20,074 nt of DNA, from positions 1 to 20,074 of the forward strand of contig JARBUQ010000065.1 of NCBI GenBank assembly GCA_029239545.1, given 5' to 3'. This DNA is from Paenibacillus sp. Lineage in GTDB: Bacteria > Bacillota > Bacilli > Paenibacillales > NBRC-103111. Shown here piece by piece: positions 7,753-16,466 of this stretch (position 1 is its first letter; each line of letters begins with the position of its first letter). Made by a program: the position numbers and the translations under genes. Under the pieces are notes generated by a model that saw nothing but the letters and a program-made list of their open reading frames with translations, did not search any database and was not told the origin of the DNA.

Positions 7753-9049
7753 ATGTCAACGGTTGTTGTAGTCGGAACCCAACGGAACCCAATGGGGCGA
7801 CGAGGGCAAAGGCAAGATCACGGATTTCTTAGCGGAGAACGCTGACGTAGTTGCTCGTTATCAAGGCGGTAATAACGCGGGCCATACGATTCTAATTCAA
7901 AATAAAAAGTATAAATTGCACTTGATTCCATCCGGTATTTTCTATTCTAATAAAATATGTGTGATCGGAAATGGCATGGTATTAAACCCGGCTGCTCTGA
8001 TTGAAGAAATTAATTATATTCACGAGAACGGTTATACGACCGATAACCTCAGAATTAGCGATCGCGCTCATCTGATTATGCCTTATCATCTTCTGTTAGA
8101 TGGCCTGGAAGAAGATAGCAAGGGATCGAACAAGATCGGGACGACTCGCAAGGGGATTGGCCCTTGTTACATGGACAAGGCAGCACGCAACGGGATTCGG
8201 GTGGCTGACCTGACGGATGCTTCGGAGTTCGAGCGCAAGCTGCGTCAGATGGTTGCCGAGAAGAACCGCGTCATTGAGCAAGTATACGGCTCGAAGGGGC
8301 TGGATGTAGAGCCTATCTTGACCGAGTACCTGGCTTATGCAGAGGTGCTGCGTCATTATGTTACCGATACATCGGTTGTATTGAACAATGCGATTGATGA
8401 CGGCAAGCGTGTCCTGTTCGAAGGGGCTCAAGGCGTAATGCTCGATATTGACCAAGGTACATATCCGTTCGTCACTTCGTCTAATCCTACTGCAGGCGGT
8501 GTATGTATCGGATCAGGAGTAGGCCCTACCAAGATTCAACAAGTAATCGGAGTAGCTAAGGCCTATACGACTCGGGTAGGTGACGGTCCATTCCCTACTG
8601 AGCTGAACAATGACACAGGTGCCTGGATTCGTGAGAAAGGCAATGAGTACGGTACTACAACAGGACGTGCTCGCCGCGTTGGCTGGTTCGACAGCGTCGT
8701 CGTGAGACATGCCCGCCGTGTTAGCGGAATTACCGGTCTGTCGCTTAACTCCATCGATGTATTATCGGGATTGGATACCGTAAAAATCTGCACAAGCTAC
8801 CTTTATCGCGGAGAGGTTATTGACTACTATCCGGCAAGCTTGAATGTGCTCTCAGAATGCGAAGCCGTCTATGAGGAGTTCCCAGGCTGGCAGGAGGACC
8901 TTTCCCAAGTGAAGACGATGGATGACCTTCCTGACAATGCTCGACGTTATCTGGAGCGTGTATCGCAGCTTACAGGGATACCGATTGCCATCTTCTCGGT
9001 AGGACGGAACCGTGAGCAGACGAATCTGGTTCAACCCATCTATTCATAA
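7753..9049 (+). pseudogene. purA: Adenylosuccinate synthetase, frameshifted near the N-terminus by a 10-bp duplication
   Basis: Adenylosuccinate synthetase makes adenylosuccinate from IMP and aspartate using GTP, the first committed step to AMP. The natural start ATG 7753 encodes MSTVVVVGTQ as in intact PurA. An exact 10-bp tandem duplication (7773-7792) then shifts the frame, and translation stops at TGA 7843-7845 after 30 codons. From 7793 the correct frame continues WGDEGKGKITDF, then NNAGHT, and runs uninterrupted to 9049. Removing one repeat unit restores a 428-aa protein, a normal PurA length. The open downstream part alone has its first plausible start at TTG 7916. It would lack the catalytic Asp (WGDEGKGK) and His (NAGHT), so it should be inactive. 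All other motifs look intact (for example TTTGRARRVGWFDSV), suggesting a very recent event, reversible variation, or a sequence error. The gene has its own promoter and terminator. Confidence 0.9.
7773..7792. repeat. Exact 10-bp tandem duplication inside purA
   Basis: CGGAACCCAA occurs twice with no gap (7773-7782 and 7783-7792). One copy belongs to the normal coding of GTQ; the second adds 10 bases and breaks the frame. The unit contains CGGAACCCAA only and has no insertion-sequence character, so slipped-strand duplication is the likely cause if it is real. Confidence 0.95.
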
Positions 9050-9074
9050 ATCTTGAAATACGTTGCATCATTCG

Positions 9075-9106
9075 AGAATCTTCGCCGTCGGCGGAGATTC
9101 TTTTTT
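9075..9106 (+). terminator. Rho-independent terminator after purA
   Basis: AGAATCTTCGCC (9075-9086) pairs fully with GGCGGAGATTCT (9090-9101), including one T-G wobble, around a 3-nt loop. TTTTTT follows. It is 25 bp after the purA stop. Confidence 0.9.
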
Positions 9107-9200
9107 GCGTGGTTTCCTTTTAAACCCCGTGGATTCCGTCAATACTGGATGGATAAAGTGGGATATCGCTTCTAGGAAGCGCAGAAGGTGGGAAATCAAC

Positions 9201-9788
9201 ATGAAGCTGGTGGGTTGGTTAAGCAAGCTGCTTGTGAGTGCGATCTTGATAAGCAGCATCTCGGTTATTACGACAGGATATATTGTGAACAGCTATATTA
9301 CACAGCTTTTGAAGCCTTATAATCTGCAAATTTCGGAGAAACCTTTCGAAATTTCTGATTTTTTGGTCAGTCTGTGGGGGAAGTCGAATATATTGGGTCA
9401 GGGGGAGGCTAATCCTCAGAGCGAATCGGCATCGACCTCAGCCCAAAGTTCGGGTGAGACTCCCTCAGCAGGGAAGGAGGATTCTGTCGCAGCATGGGCA
9501 CAAGCGGGAAGCAGTGCGAGGACGAATTCAAATCAATTACAAGAGCAAGCTTTGGTGCTGTCGGAGGAGCAGTTCCGGACGAAGAAGGAACAGTTATCGG
9601 ATGAAGACAAGACGATAATCTTTGAGGCATTGTCACGACTTCCTCAAGAAGATATGCAGACAATCTCGGTGCTTGTTGAAGACGGGATTACATCTGAGGA
9701 GCTTGTGAAGGTGGAGAAGATCGTGGAACAGCATCTGAAGCCGGAGGAATACAAGCAGCTTCTTACCATTCTACAAAAATATGAATAA
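9201..9788 (+). CDS. Membrane-anchored protein of unknown function
   Basis: Not recognised as a named family. The 195-aa product has one N-terminal hydrophobic segment (about residues 5-29) that is either a membrane anchor or a signal peptide. A Ser/Gln/Ala-rich flexible linker covers about 66-115. A charged, helix-predicting C-terminal region (about 118-195) includes LSDEDKTIIFEALSRLPQED and ends LLTILQKYE. I chose ATG 9201 because AGAAGGTGG lies about 10 nt upstream and the hydrophobic segment starts right after it. The frame is open back to 9063, but that part overlaps the purA terminator and is unlikely to be coded. It sits between purA and a cell-wall peptidase gene, which hints weakly at an envelope role. 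No catalytic motif is visible. Confidence 0.75.
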   Translation: MKLVGWLSKLLVSAILISSISVITTGYIVNSYITQLLKPYNLQISEKPFEISDFLVSLWGKSNILGQGEANPQSESASTSAQSSGETPSAGKEDSVAAWAQAGSSARTNSNQLQEQALVLSEEQFRTKKEQLSDEDKTIIFEALSRLPQEDMQTISVLVEDGITSEELVKVEKIVEQHLKPEEYKQLLTILQKYE

Positions 9789-9930
9789 TAGGATACATTT
9801 TGCAACATTTCGCGATCCTCTCCTTTAATTTTACCCATAATTGCTGGGTCTTCGGGATGCAGCAGTTATGGCTGGATTCATAGCTGGTGCGGCTTTTCGA
9901 ACGCATAAGTTATGACTTTAGTCCCAGCGG

Positions 9931-9960
9931 TTGAAAATAGTAGACTAGCTGTGGTAAAGT
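9931..9960 (+). promoter_or_regulatory. Candidate promoter of the M23 peptidase gene
   Basis: TTGAAA (9931-9936), an 18-bp spacer and TAAAGT (9955-9960), with TG at 9952-9953 for an extended -10. It lies about 70 bp before the peptidase start. I looked for the WalR box (TGTWAH-N5-TGTWAH) around it and found none. Confidence 0.5.
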
Positions 9961-10030
9961 AGAAACATTGGCGTCAGCATTATATTGTCGAAATCTGCCA
10001 AGTTTCAATAACGGGTAAGAGGAGAGAAAC

Positions 10031-11569
10031 ATGAACTCAATCAAGGCAACCGAGTGGGTAAAGGGAGTGTGGGAGAAATCCAAGCGCGCTTTCACATCGA
10101 CCCGCGGCACAAGCTTGACTGAACCAATCAAGGATCGAAAGCCTCTTCATCACGCAATTTCCATTCTTAGAGCGTACAGGCTTCGTTTATTGAAAGGTGT
10201 AGGTGCCCTTGGGCTGCTGGCATCTGTTTCAATAGGCGGTAACCAATATGTGAAGCTTCACACGTATGAGGTATATCATGTGTACGTCGGTTCTCAACAG
10301 GCCGGTACCGTGAGCGATCCGAAAGTGATTGAGGATTTCATTGTGGGCAAGTACAAGGATCTAGAGGTAAATAATCCCAATGTACATATGGTCCTGAATT
10401 CCGAAGAGGTCAACTACAAAGCTGAAAAGGCTTTCAATTTATCGAGTGATGACGCAGCAGCCATTGATGGAGTCAACAATCTCCTAGTCGCCAGAGCCAT
10501 TGGCGTGGAAGTGGTTGTGAACGGCAAGCCAGTGGGTCTTGTCAAGGACAGGGAAGCAGCCGAACAGATCCTCGCTCAGATCAAGCAAAAGTATGTGCCG
10601 CAGACTAAGGCAGCAGGAGCAGTAAGCATCTTATCAGCGAAGGCAGAGCCACAGATTGGTCAGCCTGTTGTGGAATCGGTTGATTTCGTGGAGCCGATCG
10701 TGATGAACACCAAGGAGATTAAGCCGGATCAGCTAACCGATCCGAAAGTAATGCTGAGTCGGTTGGAGACAGGCGATGTCGCTCCTTCCAAGTATACGGT
10801 GGAGCAAGGTGATTGTGTAGGATGTATAGCTAAGAAGCTCAGCATTCCTAAACAGTTGATTTATGAGAAGAACCCATGGATTCAAGACGATAAGATTAAA
10901 GTAGGTCAAGTGTTGGACGTCACGATTCTGAAGCCGGCGTTAACCGTCAGAACGATTGAGAAGGTCGTAGAGAATCAAGAAATTCAATATGACACGATCT
11001 ATGAGAAAGACGATAATATGCGTCAAGGTCAGACCGAGACGATCAAGGCTGGCGTGAATGGGCTTAAGAAAGCAACGTTCCAATTGACGAAGGAGAACGG
11101 ATATCTCACGAATGAGCAGCTGCTCAATGAGGAGATCCTTCAGCCTGCTGAGTCTGCTGTAGTTAAGAAGGGAACCAAGGTTATTCTTGGTGAAGGAACC
11201 GGCAAGTTCACTTGGCCTGTGCTAAGCCCGAACATAACGAGCAGCTTCGGTGTGCGCTGGGGTAAGATGCATAAGGGTATTGATATAACGGGTAATAAGA
11301 ATATCATGGCATCGGATAATGGAATTGTCATCTATGTAGGAGACAAGGGCGATGGTTATGGGAAACAAGTCATCATTGATCATCAGAACGGCTACCGTAC
11401 GATATACGGTCATTTAAGCCAGTTCTACACCTCGAAGGGCAGTGTTGTAGAGAAGGGCGAGAAAATCGCATTAATGGGCAGCACTGGGGACTCTACAGGT
11501 ACGCATTTGCATTTTGAAGTTCAGAGAAGCGGTGCAGCAGAGAACCCGATGAAATTTTTATCCAGATAA
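10031..11569 (+). CDS. Membrane-anchored M23 peptidoglycan endopeptidase with LysM and G5 domains
   Basis: A predicted cell-wall hydrolase of the LytM/M23 zinc metallopeptidase family, 512 aa. Residues 1-52 are a basic cytoplasmic tail, followed by a transmembrane segment (about 53-70). Residues 75-250 are a family-typical spacer. A LysM peptidoglycan-binding domain (about 254-300, SKYTVEQGD...) follows, then a G5 domain (about 302-383), then the M23 domain (about 393-510). The zinc and catalytic set is complete: His414 and Asp418 (HKGID), His461 (YGH), and His492/His494 (HLHFE). The LysM region carries an unusual Cys262-x-x-Cys265 pair (GDCVGCIA). The start ATG 10031 follows AGAGGAGAGA. The gene lies directly upstream of the walRK operon, whose regulon in relatives includes M23 peptidases, but it has its own strong terminator. 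Activity should be on cross-bridges of peptidoglycan outside the membrane. Confidence 0.93.
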   Translation: MNSIKATEWVKGVWEKSKRAFTSTRGTSLTEPIKDRKPLHHAISILRAYRLRLLKGVGALGLLASVSIGGNQYVKLHTYEVYHVYVGSQQAGTVSDPKVIEDFIVGKYKDLEVNNPNVHMVLNSEEVNYKAEKAFNLSSDDAAAIDGVNNLLVARAIGVEVVVNGKPVGLVKDREAAEQILAQIKQKYVPQTKAAGAVSILSAKAEPQIGQPVVESVDFVEPIVMNTKEIKPDQLTDPKVMLSRLETGDVAPSKYTVEQGDCVGCIAKKLSIPKQLIYEKNPWIQDDKIKVGQVLDVTILKPALTVRTIEKVVENQEIQYDTIYEKDDNMRQGQTETIKAGVNGLKKATFQLTKENGYLTNEQLLNEEILQPAESAVVKKGTKVILGEGTGKFTWPVLSPNITSSFGVRWGKMHKGIDITGNKNIMASDNGIVIYVGDKGDGYGKQVIIDHQNGYRTIYGHLSQFYTSKGSVVEKGEKIALMGSTGDSTGTHLHFEVQRSGAAENPMKFLSR

Positions 11570-11654
11570 TTCCTTTCAACTAACAGGCTTCAACCAAGAG
11601 TAATTGCCATTATTATGTATTAACGCAATAAGTTGATTTTGAAACAGGTGTTCC

Positions 11655-11698
11655 AGAGGTTGGGTAGTGACTAATTGTCGCTATTCGGCCTCTTTTTT
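11655..11698 (+). terminator. Rho-independent terminator after the M23 peptidase gene
   Basis: A 17-bp stem with several G-T wobbles (11655-11671 with 11677-11693), loop TAATT, and a T run at 11693-11698. It separates the peptidase gene from the walRK operon. Confidence 0.88.
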
Positions 11699-11730
11699 AA
11701 TTAGATCAAATGGGAATGGGCGGTCATGTG

Positions 11731-11739
11731 TGATAGAAT
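11731..11739 (+). promoter_or_regulatory. Candidate extended -10 promoter of the walRK operon
   Basis: TGATAGAAT offers an extended -10 (TG plus TAGAAT, 11734-11739), 28 bp before the walR start. The -35 region (TGGGAA, 11711-11716) is poor. Confidence 0.45.
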
Positions 11740-11767
11740 GAAAAGAAAAGCAGGACGGTGATCGCGA

Positions 11768-12487
11768 GTGTACGGGAAAATCCTGGTAGTGGACGACGAG
11801 CAACCTATTGCAGATATCCTAAAGTTTAATTTGGAGAAAGAAGGCTATCAGGTAGTGTGCGCTTTTGATGGGGGAACGGCTGTTGAGCTGGCTTTCTCAG
11901 AGGAACCTGACCTGATTCTATTAGATATAATGCTTCCCGTGAAAGATGGAATGGATGTATGCAGAGAGGTTCGCGCCAAGCGAGATATCCCCATTATCAT
12001 GCTTACTGCCAAGGATTCAGAGCTGGATAAGGTATTGGGATTGGAATTAGGGGCCGACGATTATGTAACGAAACCATTCGGTTCGAGAGAACTGCTGGCA
12101 CGGGTTAAGGCGCATCTGCGCAGGCAGAACAAATCAATCCAATCGCAGCAAGAAGCGGCAGAGCCTACTGGCCTGCGTATTCATAAGCTTATGATCGATA
12201 GTGATATGTATATCGTGTACAAGGACCGTCAGCCTCTGGATCTGACTCATCGTGAGTATGAGCTGGTCTATTATATGGGAAAGAACTGCGGTCGGGTGAT
12301 GACCAGGGAGCATTTGCTGCAAGCGGTTTGGGGATTCGAATATTTGGGTGATGTCCGCACAGTAGATGTTACCATTCGTCGTCTGCGTGAGAAGATAGAG
12401 GATGATCCGAGCAAACCGGAGTATATTATGACTCGCCGGGGACTAGGGTACATGATGCGAAATCCGAGAACCGGGGGGCCGGTCTAG
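11768..12487 (+). CDS. walR: Response regulator WalR (YycF)
   Basis: An OmpR/PhoB-type DNA-binding regulator of the WalRK system, which controls autolysins and cell-wall metabolism and is essential in many Firmicutes. The 239-aa protein has a receiver domain (about 1-118) with the acid pocket Asp9/Asp10, phospho-acceptor Asp53 (ILLDIMLP), Thr80 (MLTAKD) and Lys102 (VTKPF). A winged-helix domain (about 135-233) carries DLTHREYELVYYM and RTVDVTIRRLREKIE. The start is GTG 11768 with GGACGGTGA upstream. It is followed 16 bp later by walK, its partner kinase. Confidence 0.97.
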   Translation: MYGKILVVDDEQPIADILKFNLEKEGYQVVCAFDGGTAVELAFSEEPDLILLDIMLPVKDGMDVCREVRAKRDIPIIMLTAKDSELDKVLGLELGADDYVTKPFGSRELLARVKAHLRRQNKSIQSQQEAAEPTGLRIHKLMIDSDMYIVYKDRQPLDLTHREYELVYYMGKNCGRVMTREHLLQAVWGFEYLGDVRTVDVTIRRLREKIEDDPSKPEYIMTRRGLGYMMRNPRTGGPV

Positions 12488-12503
12488 GCCGGGAGGGCCA
12501 AGA

Positions 12504-14348
12504 ATGAAAGGTATGAAGCTGTTCCAGACCATACAAATCCGTTTAATCATCATCTATGTGCTGCTCATTCTAATCGCGATGCAGCTCATAGGTGTATATT
12601 TTGTTAGGGCCATGGAGCGATCGTTCATCGATAACTTCTCGGCTTCGCTTAATTCACAGGCAAGACTGCTTACAGAATTCGTGCCTGATTTTTTAACTGA
12701 GAATCAAGATGCGGCTGCAGGTCAGGAAGGGAAGAAGTCCATCGCCGACCTGAACGTTATCGTGAACAGCCTGTTCGACATTAGTGCGGCAGAGATTCAG
12801 ATTATTGATGCAAATGGGTTCGTGCTCAGCACCTCTTTGCAGAGCAATTCCGCCAGGGTCGGTCAAAAAACGACTCAGGCTGAGGTCATATCCGCACTTC
12901 AGGGGATCAGAGACAACGAATCCGAATTCATTGATACCAACGGTGAGAGGAAGAAGATTGTTGCTCAGCCCGTGGGGAACGACTCCAAGGTAATCGGGGT
13001 TGTGTATATTGTCGCTTCTATGGAGCCTTTGTACAAAACGATGAACGGGATCAATCAGATTTTCCTTACTGGGACGATCTTCGCTTTAATTCTCACAGCA
13101 GGTCTCGGAGTGATTCTGTCCCACACGATTACGAATCCGATCAAGGAGATTACGAAGCAAGCTACGGCTATGGCAGAGGGTAATTTCAATCAAGTGGTAC
13201 GTGTCAAAGGGCCGGATGAGATCGGTCAACTGGGTAATGCTTTTAACTATATGACCGATAGGTTGAAGGAAGCGTTAGCGCTCAATGAAGAGGAGAAAGA
13301 GAAGCTTTCTTCGATTCTGTCCAATATGAATGACGGAGTTATTGCATCGGATGATCAAGGGAAAGTAATCGTTATTAACCGTAGAGCGAGGCAGATGCTG
13401 CGGATTGGAAATGAGGATATTCGCTATCAGGAAGTATGGGAGATCCTTGGGATGCCTCGTGAAGCTGTTGAGTCCCATACCCATGGACAGCAGCAAATCG
13501 CGCTTATTCATGTCGGAGATGATGACGATGACGAGCCGGTTACGTTAAGAATCATGTTCACCCCTATCTATCGAAGAGATAAAGGGACGGACGCAGGCAC
13601 GATTGCGGTGCTGCAGGATGTTACGGAGCAGGAGAAGCTGGAGCAGGCAAGACGGGAATTCGTAGCTAATGTGTCACATGAGCTTAGGACCCCTCTTACT
13701 ACGATTAAAAGCTACTTGGAAGCATTAGATGATGGTGCTGTAGAAGACAAGGTGTTAGCTCATCGATTCGTCGGAGTTATGCGCAATGAGACAGAGCGAA
13801 TGATTCGACTTGTGAATGATTTGCTGCATCTGTCACGTCTGGATTCACGTAAAGCCCAGTTATCCAAGGTTCGAACTCATTTGCCAGAGATGCTGGAGGA
13901 GGTTGCGGATCGATTCTCCTTCCAGCTTCAGCAGAAGAATATCCAAATTGCGATAAGCGTGGATGCAGAGATCGGTGAAGTGAAGCTTGATCGTGATCAG
14001 ATTGATCAGGTATTGGATAATCTTGTGTCGAATGCGATCAAATATACGTCCGAGGGTGGCTTCATCCAAATTCATAGCAAAAAAATTGATCCCAATTGGA
14101 TTGAGTTCCTCGTCCAGGATAATGGTATTGGAATTCCGAAAAAGGATCTCACCCGAATATTTGACCGCTTCTATAGGGTGGATAAAGGGCGTTCCCGCAG
14201 TATGGGCGGTACCGGGTTAGGGCTGTCCATTGCCCGGGAAATAGTCAAGGCTCATGGAGGCCTGATTGCTCTGGATTCGGAGTACAACAAGGGCACCAAG
14301 GTTACGTTTACTCTGCCGCTGCAGAAGTGGGAGGGTGAAACGATATGA
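12504..14348 (+). CDS. walK: Sensor histidine kinase WalK (YycG)
   Basis: The membrane kinase that phosphorylates WalR. The 614-aa protein has TM1 (about 12-34), an extracellular sensing domain (about 38-182), TM2 (about 185-206), HAMP (about 207-259), PAS (about 264-378), HisKA with catalytic His392 (VANVSHELRTPL), and the HATPase domain. In the last, the N box is DNLVSNAIKY (505-514), G1 is DNGIGIP (539-545) and G2 is GGTGLGLS (568-575). Length and order match the family. An acidic run GDDDDDEP lies in the PAS domain (338-345). The start ATG 12504 has GGGAGGG upstream. The stop overlaps walH by 4 bp (ATGA), implying coupled translation. Confidence 0.97.
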   Translation: MKGMKLFQTIQIRLIIIYVLLILIAMQLIGVYFVRAMERSFIDNFSASLNSQARLLTEFVPDFLTENQDAAAGQEGKKSIADLNVIVNSLFDISAAEIQIIDANGFVLSTSLQSNSARVGQKTTQAEVISALQGIRDNESEFIDTNGERKKIVAQPVGNDSKVIGVVYIVASMEPLYKTMNGINQIFLTGTIFALILTAGLGVILSHTITNPIKEITKQATAMAEGNFNQVVRVKGPDEIGQLGNAFNYMTDRLKEALALNEEEKEKLSSILSNMNDGVIASDDQGKVIVINRRARQMLRIGNEDIRYQEVWEILGMPREAVESHTHGQQQIALIHVGDDDDDEPVTLRIMFTPIYRRDKGTDAGTIAVLQDVTEQEKLEQARREFVANVSHELRTPLTTIKSYLEALDDGAVEDKVLAHRFVGVMRNETERMIRLVNDLLHLSRLDSRKAQLSKVRTHLPEMLEEVADRFSFQLQQKNIQIAISVDAEIGEVKLDRDQIDQVLDNLVSNAIKYTSEGGFIQIHSKKIDPNWIEFLVQDNGIGIPKKDLTRIFDRFYRVDKGRSRSMGGTGLGLSIAREIVKAHGGLIALDSEYNKGTKVTFTLPLQKWEGETI

Positions 14349-15619
14349 TGGGAAAACTGAAGTCGATCCTATTGACCCTGCTTATTATTTCGAGCTTGGT
14401 GCAGACCTACCTCCTTGTATTCGGAGAGCCGCGCCAAGGTGCTACCAAGCAGAACGAGTATGTGGAGGCAGATGCAATAGGGACGAAGGTATCCATAGAC
14501 GAGCTGTTGTTTCCTGAAAATATTATTTTACATTCCGGCAAAGAAACTCATACCGTTCTGTATCCGAATAATCGATTCTACAGCCTTATCTTCGAATCTC
14601 TGAAGAAACGAACATTCGACAGCTTCCGTCGATCCGCGTCGGTTACTGCAGTTGCGGAGTGGGAGGAAATTCGTAATAAGCAGCCGGGTGTGGAGATCCG
14701 GTTCAATGCAGGCATCCCGTTCAGTGTGCTTAAGACGTTGTTCCTTCTGAAAGGGGACTTGCCGCTTGATAATGAGCTGGTGGACCGCATCTGGATTTAT
14801 ACGAAGGATGTCAAGGAAGATGTGAAAACATATTTCCTGACGGAATATAACACTTACGAGGCCAGAGCAGATCTGAACAACAAAGATATTGAAGGGTATG
14901 TAGGATTCAATGAGCTTCAGACTACTTACCACACCAAGGATGGCGAAATTTACTTGCCGGATACGCCAATCGAGATGACGAAATTCAGGATCCCGTACGA
15001 GCCTATGACGGTTGAGCAGTTCACCAAGACTTTGTTCGTTGATCCTCGTAATACGAAGAATTTCGGTAATCGAGATGGCTCGCAAATCTATACAGATGGA
15101 AAGCGCGGACTGCAGATCAAGAACGATCAGATGTGGATGAGCTACACCGATCCTATTCCTTCTGTGGAGAGTCGCAATGACGTTAAGGAGAATCTGAATT
15201 CGGCGGTAGCCTTCGTGAATCAGCATGGGGGATGGAATGGACAATTCGCGGTTAAGACAATTCCCCAGAATCCGATGTTTGGAAGACAACAATTCACATT
15301 TCGCCAATATTTTGACTCCTACCCTATCATGAGTGAGAGATCAGAAGGCTTCGGATTAATTAAGCTGGTGCTGCAAAAAGGGGTAGTAGCCACTTACGAC
15401 CGTTCCATGCTCACTCTGGGCAGTCGGACGCTTGAACGCAGCTTGACGACCATCCGAGGTGGAAAGTCGCTCGATGATTGGTTGGCGGCTTCCCCTAAGC
15501 GGTCCGCGATCATTGCTGTATACCCGGCTTATCAGCCAGTGGTGCTGGAGAAGTATATGGATTTGAACCCGGTATGGGCGATTGAGTACAGGGACGGAAC
15601 CTATGAATTGATGAAATAA
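14345..15619 (+). CDS. walH: WalRK regulator WalH (YycH)
   Basis: A membrane-anchored accessory protein that, with WalI, modulates WalK (inhibitory in B. subtilis, activating in Staphylococcus aureus). The 424-aa protein has one N-terminal transmembrane segment (about 7-26, ILLTLLIISSLVQTYLLVFG), and the rest is extracytoplasmic, as in YycH. It ends NPVWAIEYRDGTYELMK. Assignment rests on position and topology plus overall resemblance. Two ATGs (14345, 14348) are possible starts. It overlaps walK by 4 bp. Confidence 0.92.
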   Translation: MMGKLKSILLTLLIISSLVQTYLLVFGEPRQGATKQNEYVEADAIGTKVSIDELLFPENIILHSGKETHTVLYPNNRFYSLIFESLKKRTFDSFRRSASVTAVAEWEEIRNKQPGVEIRFNAGIPFSVLKTLFLLKGDLPLDNELVDRIWIYTKDVKEDVKTYFLTEYNTYEARADLNNKDIEGYVGFNELQTTYHTKDGEIYLPDTPIEMTKFRIPYEPMTVEQFTKTLFVDPRNTKNFGNRDGSQIYTDGKRGLQIKNDQMWMSYTDPIPSVESRNDVKENLNSAVAFVNQHGGWNGQFAVKTIPQNPMFGRQQFTFRQYFDSYPIMSERSEGFGLIKLVLQKGVVATYDRSMLTLGSRTLERSLTTIRGGKSLDDWLAASPKRSAIIAVYPAYQPVVLEKYMDLNPVWAIEYRDGTYELMK

Positions 15620-15685
15620 CAACTTTTTGCATAGGCGCGGGAATAGCGCAGGCGGTGCAGAAGAGGAAGAAGGAGGGGGGAAATA

Positions 15686-16435
15686 ATGGACTGGGGACGA
15701 GCCAAAACAATATTGATTCTCTCTTTCTTGCTCCTGAATTTGACGTTAGGGTATGAGCTGTGGGCGAATAAGTGGCTGATCGGGGACAAAAAGGTGTCGG
15801 CGGATCAAGCTGTAGAGCTCAATAAATTAATGCAGACACGGGGTATTCGACTGGACACCGAGATTCCCAAAGACGTACCCAAGATGAAAGAGATTGTGGT
15901 AAAATGGGTCGAAGGGCAGAGCTTCGGCAGGAAGATCGTGCTGGCCGAGCCGCTCAAGTATAATCGTTTTATTAGTAAAGGGACCCTTAAGGATTTGACG
16001 GATAGCCCTATTGCTAATTCCGAAGATTACCGATATGATCCTCTATCAGGCAAGGACGGCCTTTACATGATGAATCAAATCCACGGTGAATATCCGATGT
16101 TTGATGTGAATCTCGAGCTGTTCATGACCAATGGAGAGATCAGCGCTTATAAGCAGACTTACGTAGAGGTAGAAGCTGCCGCTGATGATAAAGAAGAGAA
16201 AAAGGTTATTGCAGCTTATACGGTGCTGCGAACGTTGACGGAGAAATATTTGCAGAATGGTGCGGTTATTCAGGATGTTCGGCTAGGCTATCACGGCCAA
16301 ATATTCGACTCGGAGAAACGATTGCTTGTCCCTACATGGCGAGTAGCTGTTGAGGGCGGTGATCTGTATTATGTGCATGGTTTCCGGGGCGATGTTGAAA
16401 GTGTACAGAGCAGCCGTGGCGCTGCAGTGAAATAA
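15686..16435 (+). CDS. walI: WalRK regulator WalI (YycI)
   Basis: Partner of WalH in the WalK-regulating membrane complex. The 249-aa protein begins MDWGRAKTILILSFLLLNLTLG, the standard YycI opening and its single transmembrane segment (about 7-26). The extracytoplasmic part contains YMMNQIHGEYPMFDVNLELF and ends in a YycI-like fold. The ATG follows AAGGAGGGGGG. It is 66 bp after walH and 31 bp before walJ, in the conserved order. Confidence 0.94.
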   Translation: MDWGRAKTILILSFLLLNLTLGYELWANKWLIGDKKVSADQAVELNKLMQTRGIRLDTEIPKDVPKMKEIVVKWVEGQSFGRKIVLAEPLKYNRFISKGTLKDLTDSPIANSEDYRYDPLSGKDGLYMMNQIHGEYPMFDVNLELFMTNGEISAYKQTYVEVEAAADDKEEKKVIAAYTVLRTLTEKYLQNGAVIQDVRLGYHGQIFDSEKRLLVPTWRVAVEGGDLYYVHGFRGDVESVQSSRGAAVK

Positions 16436-16466
16436 AGTGGATACGTATGGATAAGAGGAGAACGTC

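Noticed and set aside
9063..9200. Longer N-terminus for the 9201 gene starting at TTG 9063
   Set aside because: That extension would be translated through the purA terminator and has no ribosome binding site; ATG 9201 does, and it precedes a membrane segment.
9830..9960. WalR binding box upstream of the M23 peptidase
   Set aside because: No TGTWAH-N5-TGTWAH pair was found on either strand in the upstream region.
14528..15307. 259-aa minus-strand ORF opposite walH
   Set aside because: Long, but it lies fully antisense to a conserved gene and has no motif, signal or ribosome binding site that supports coding.
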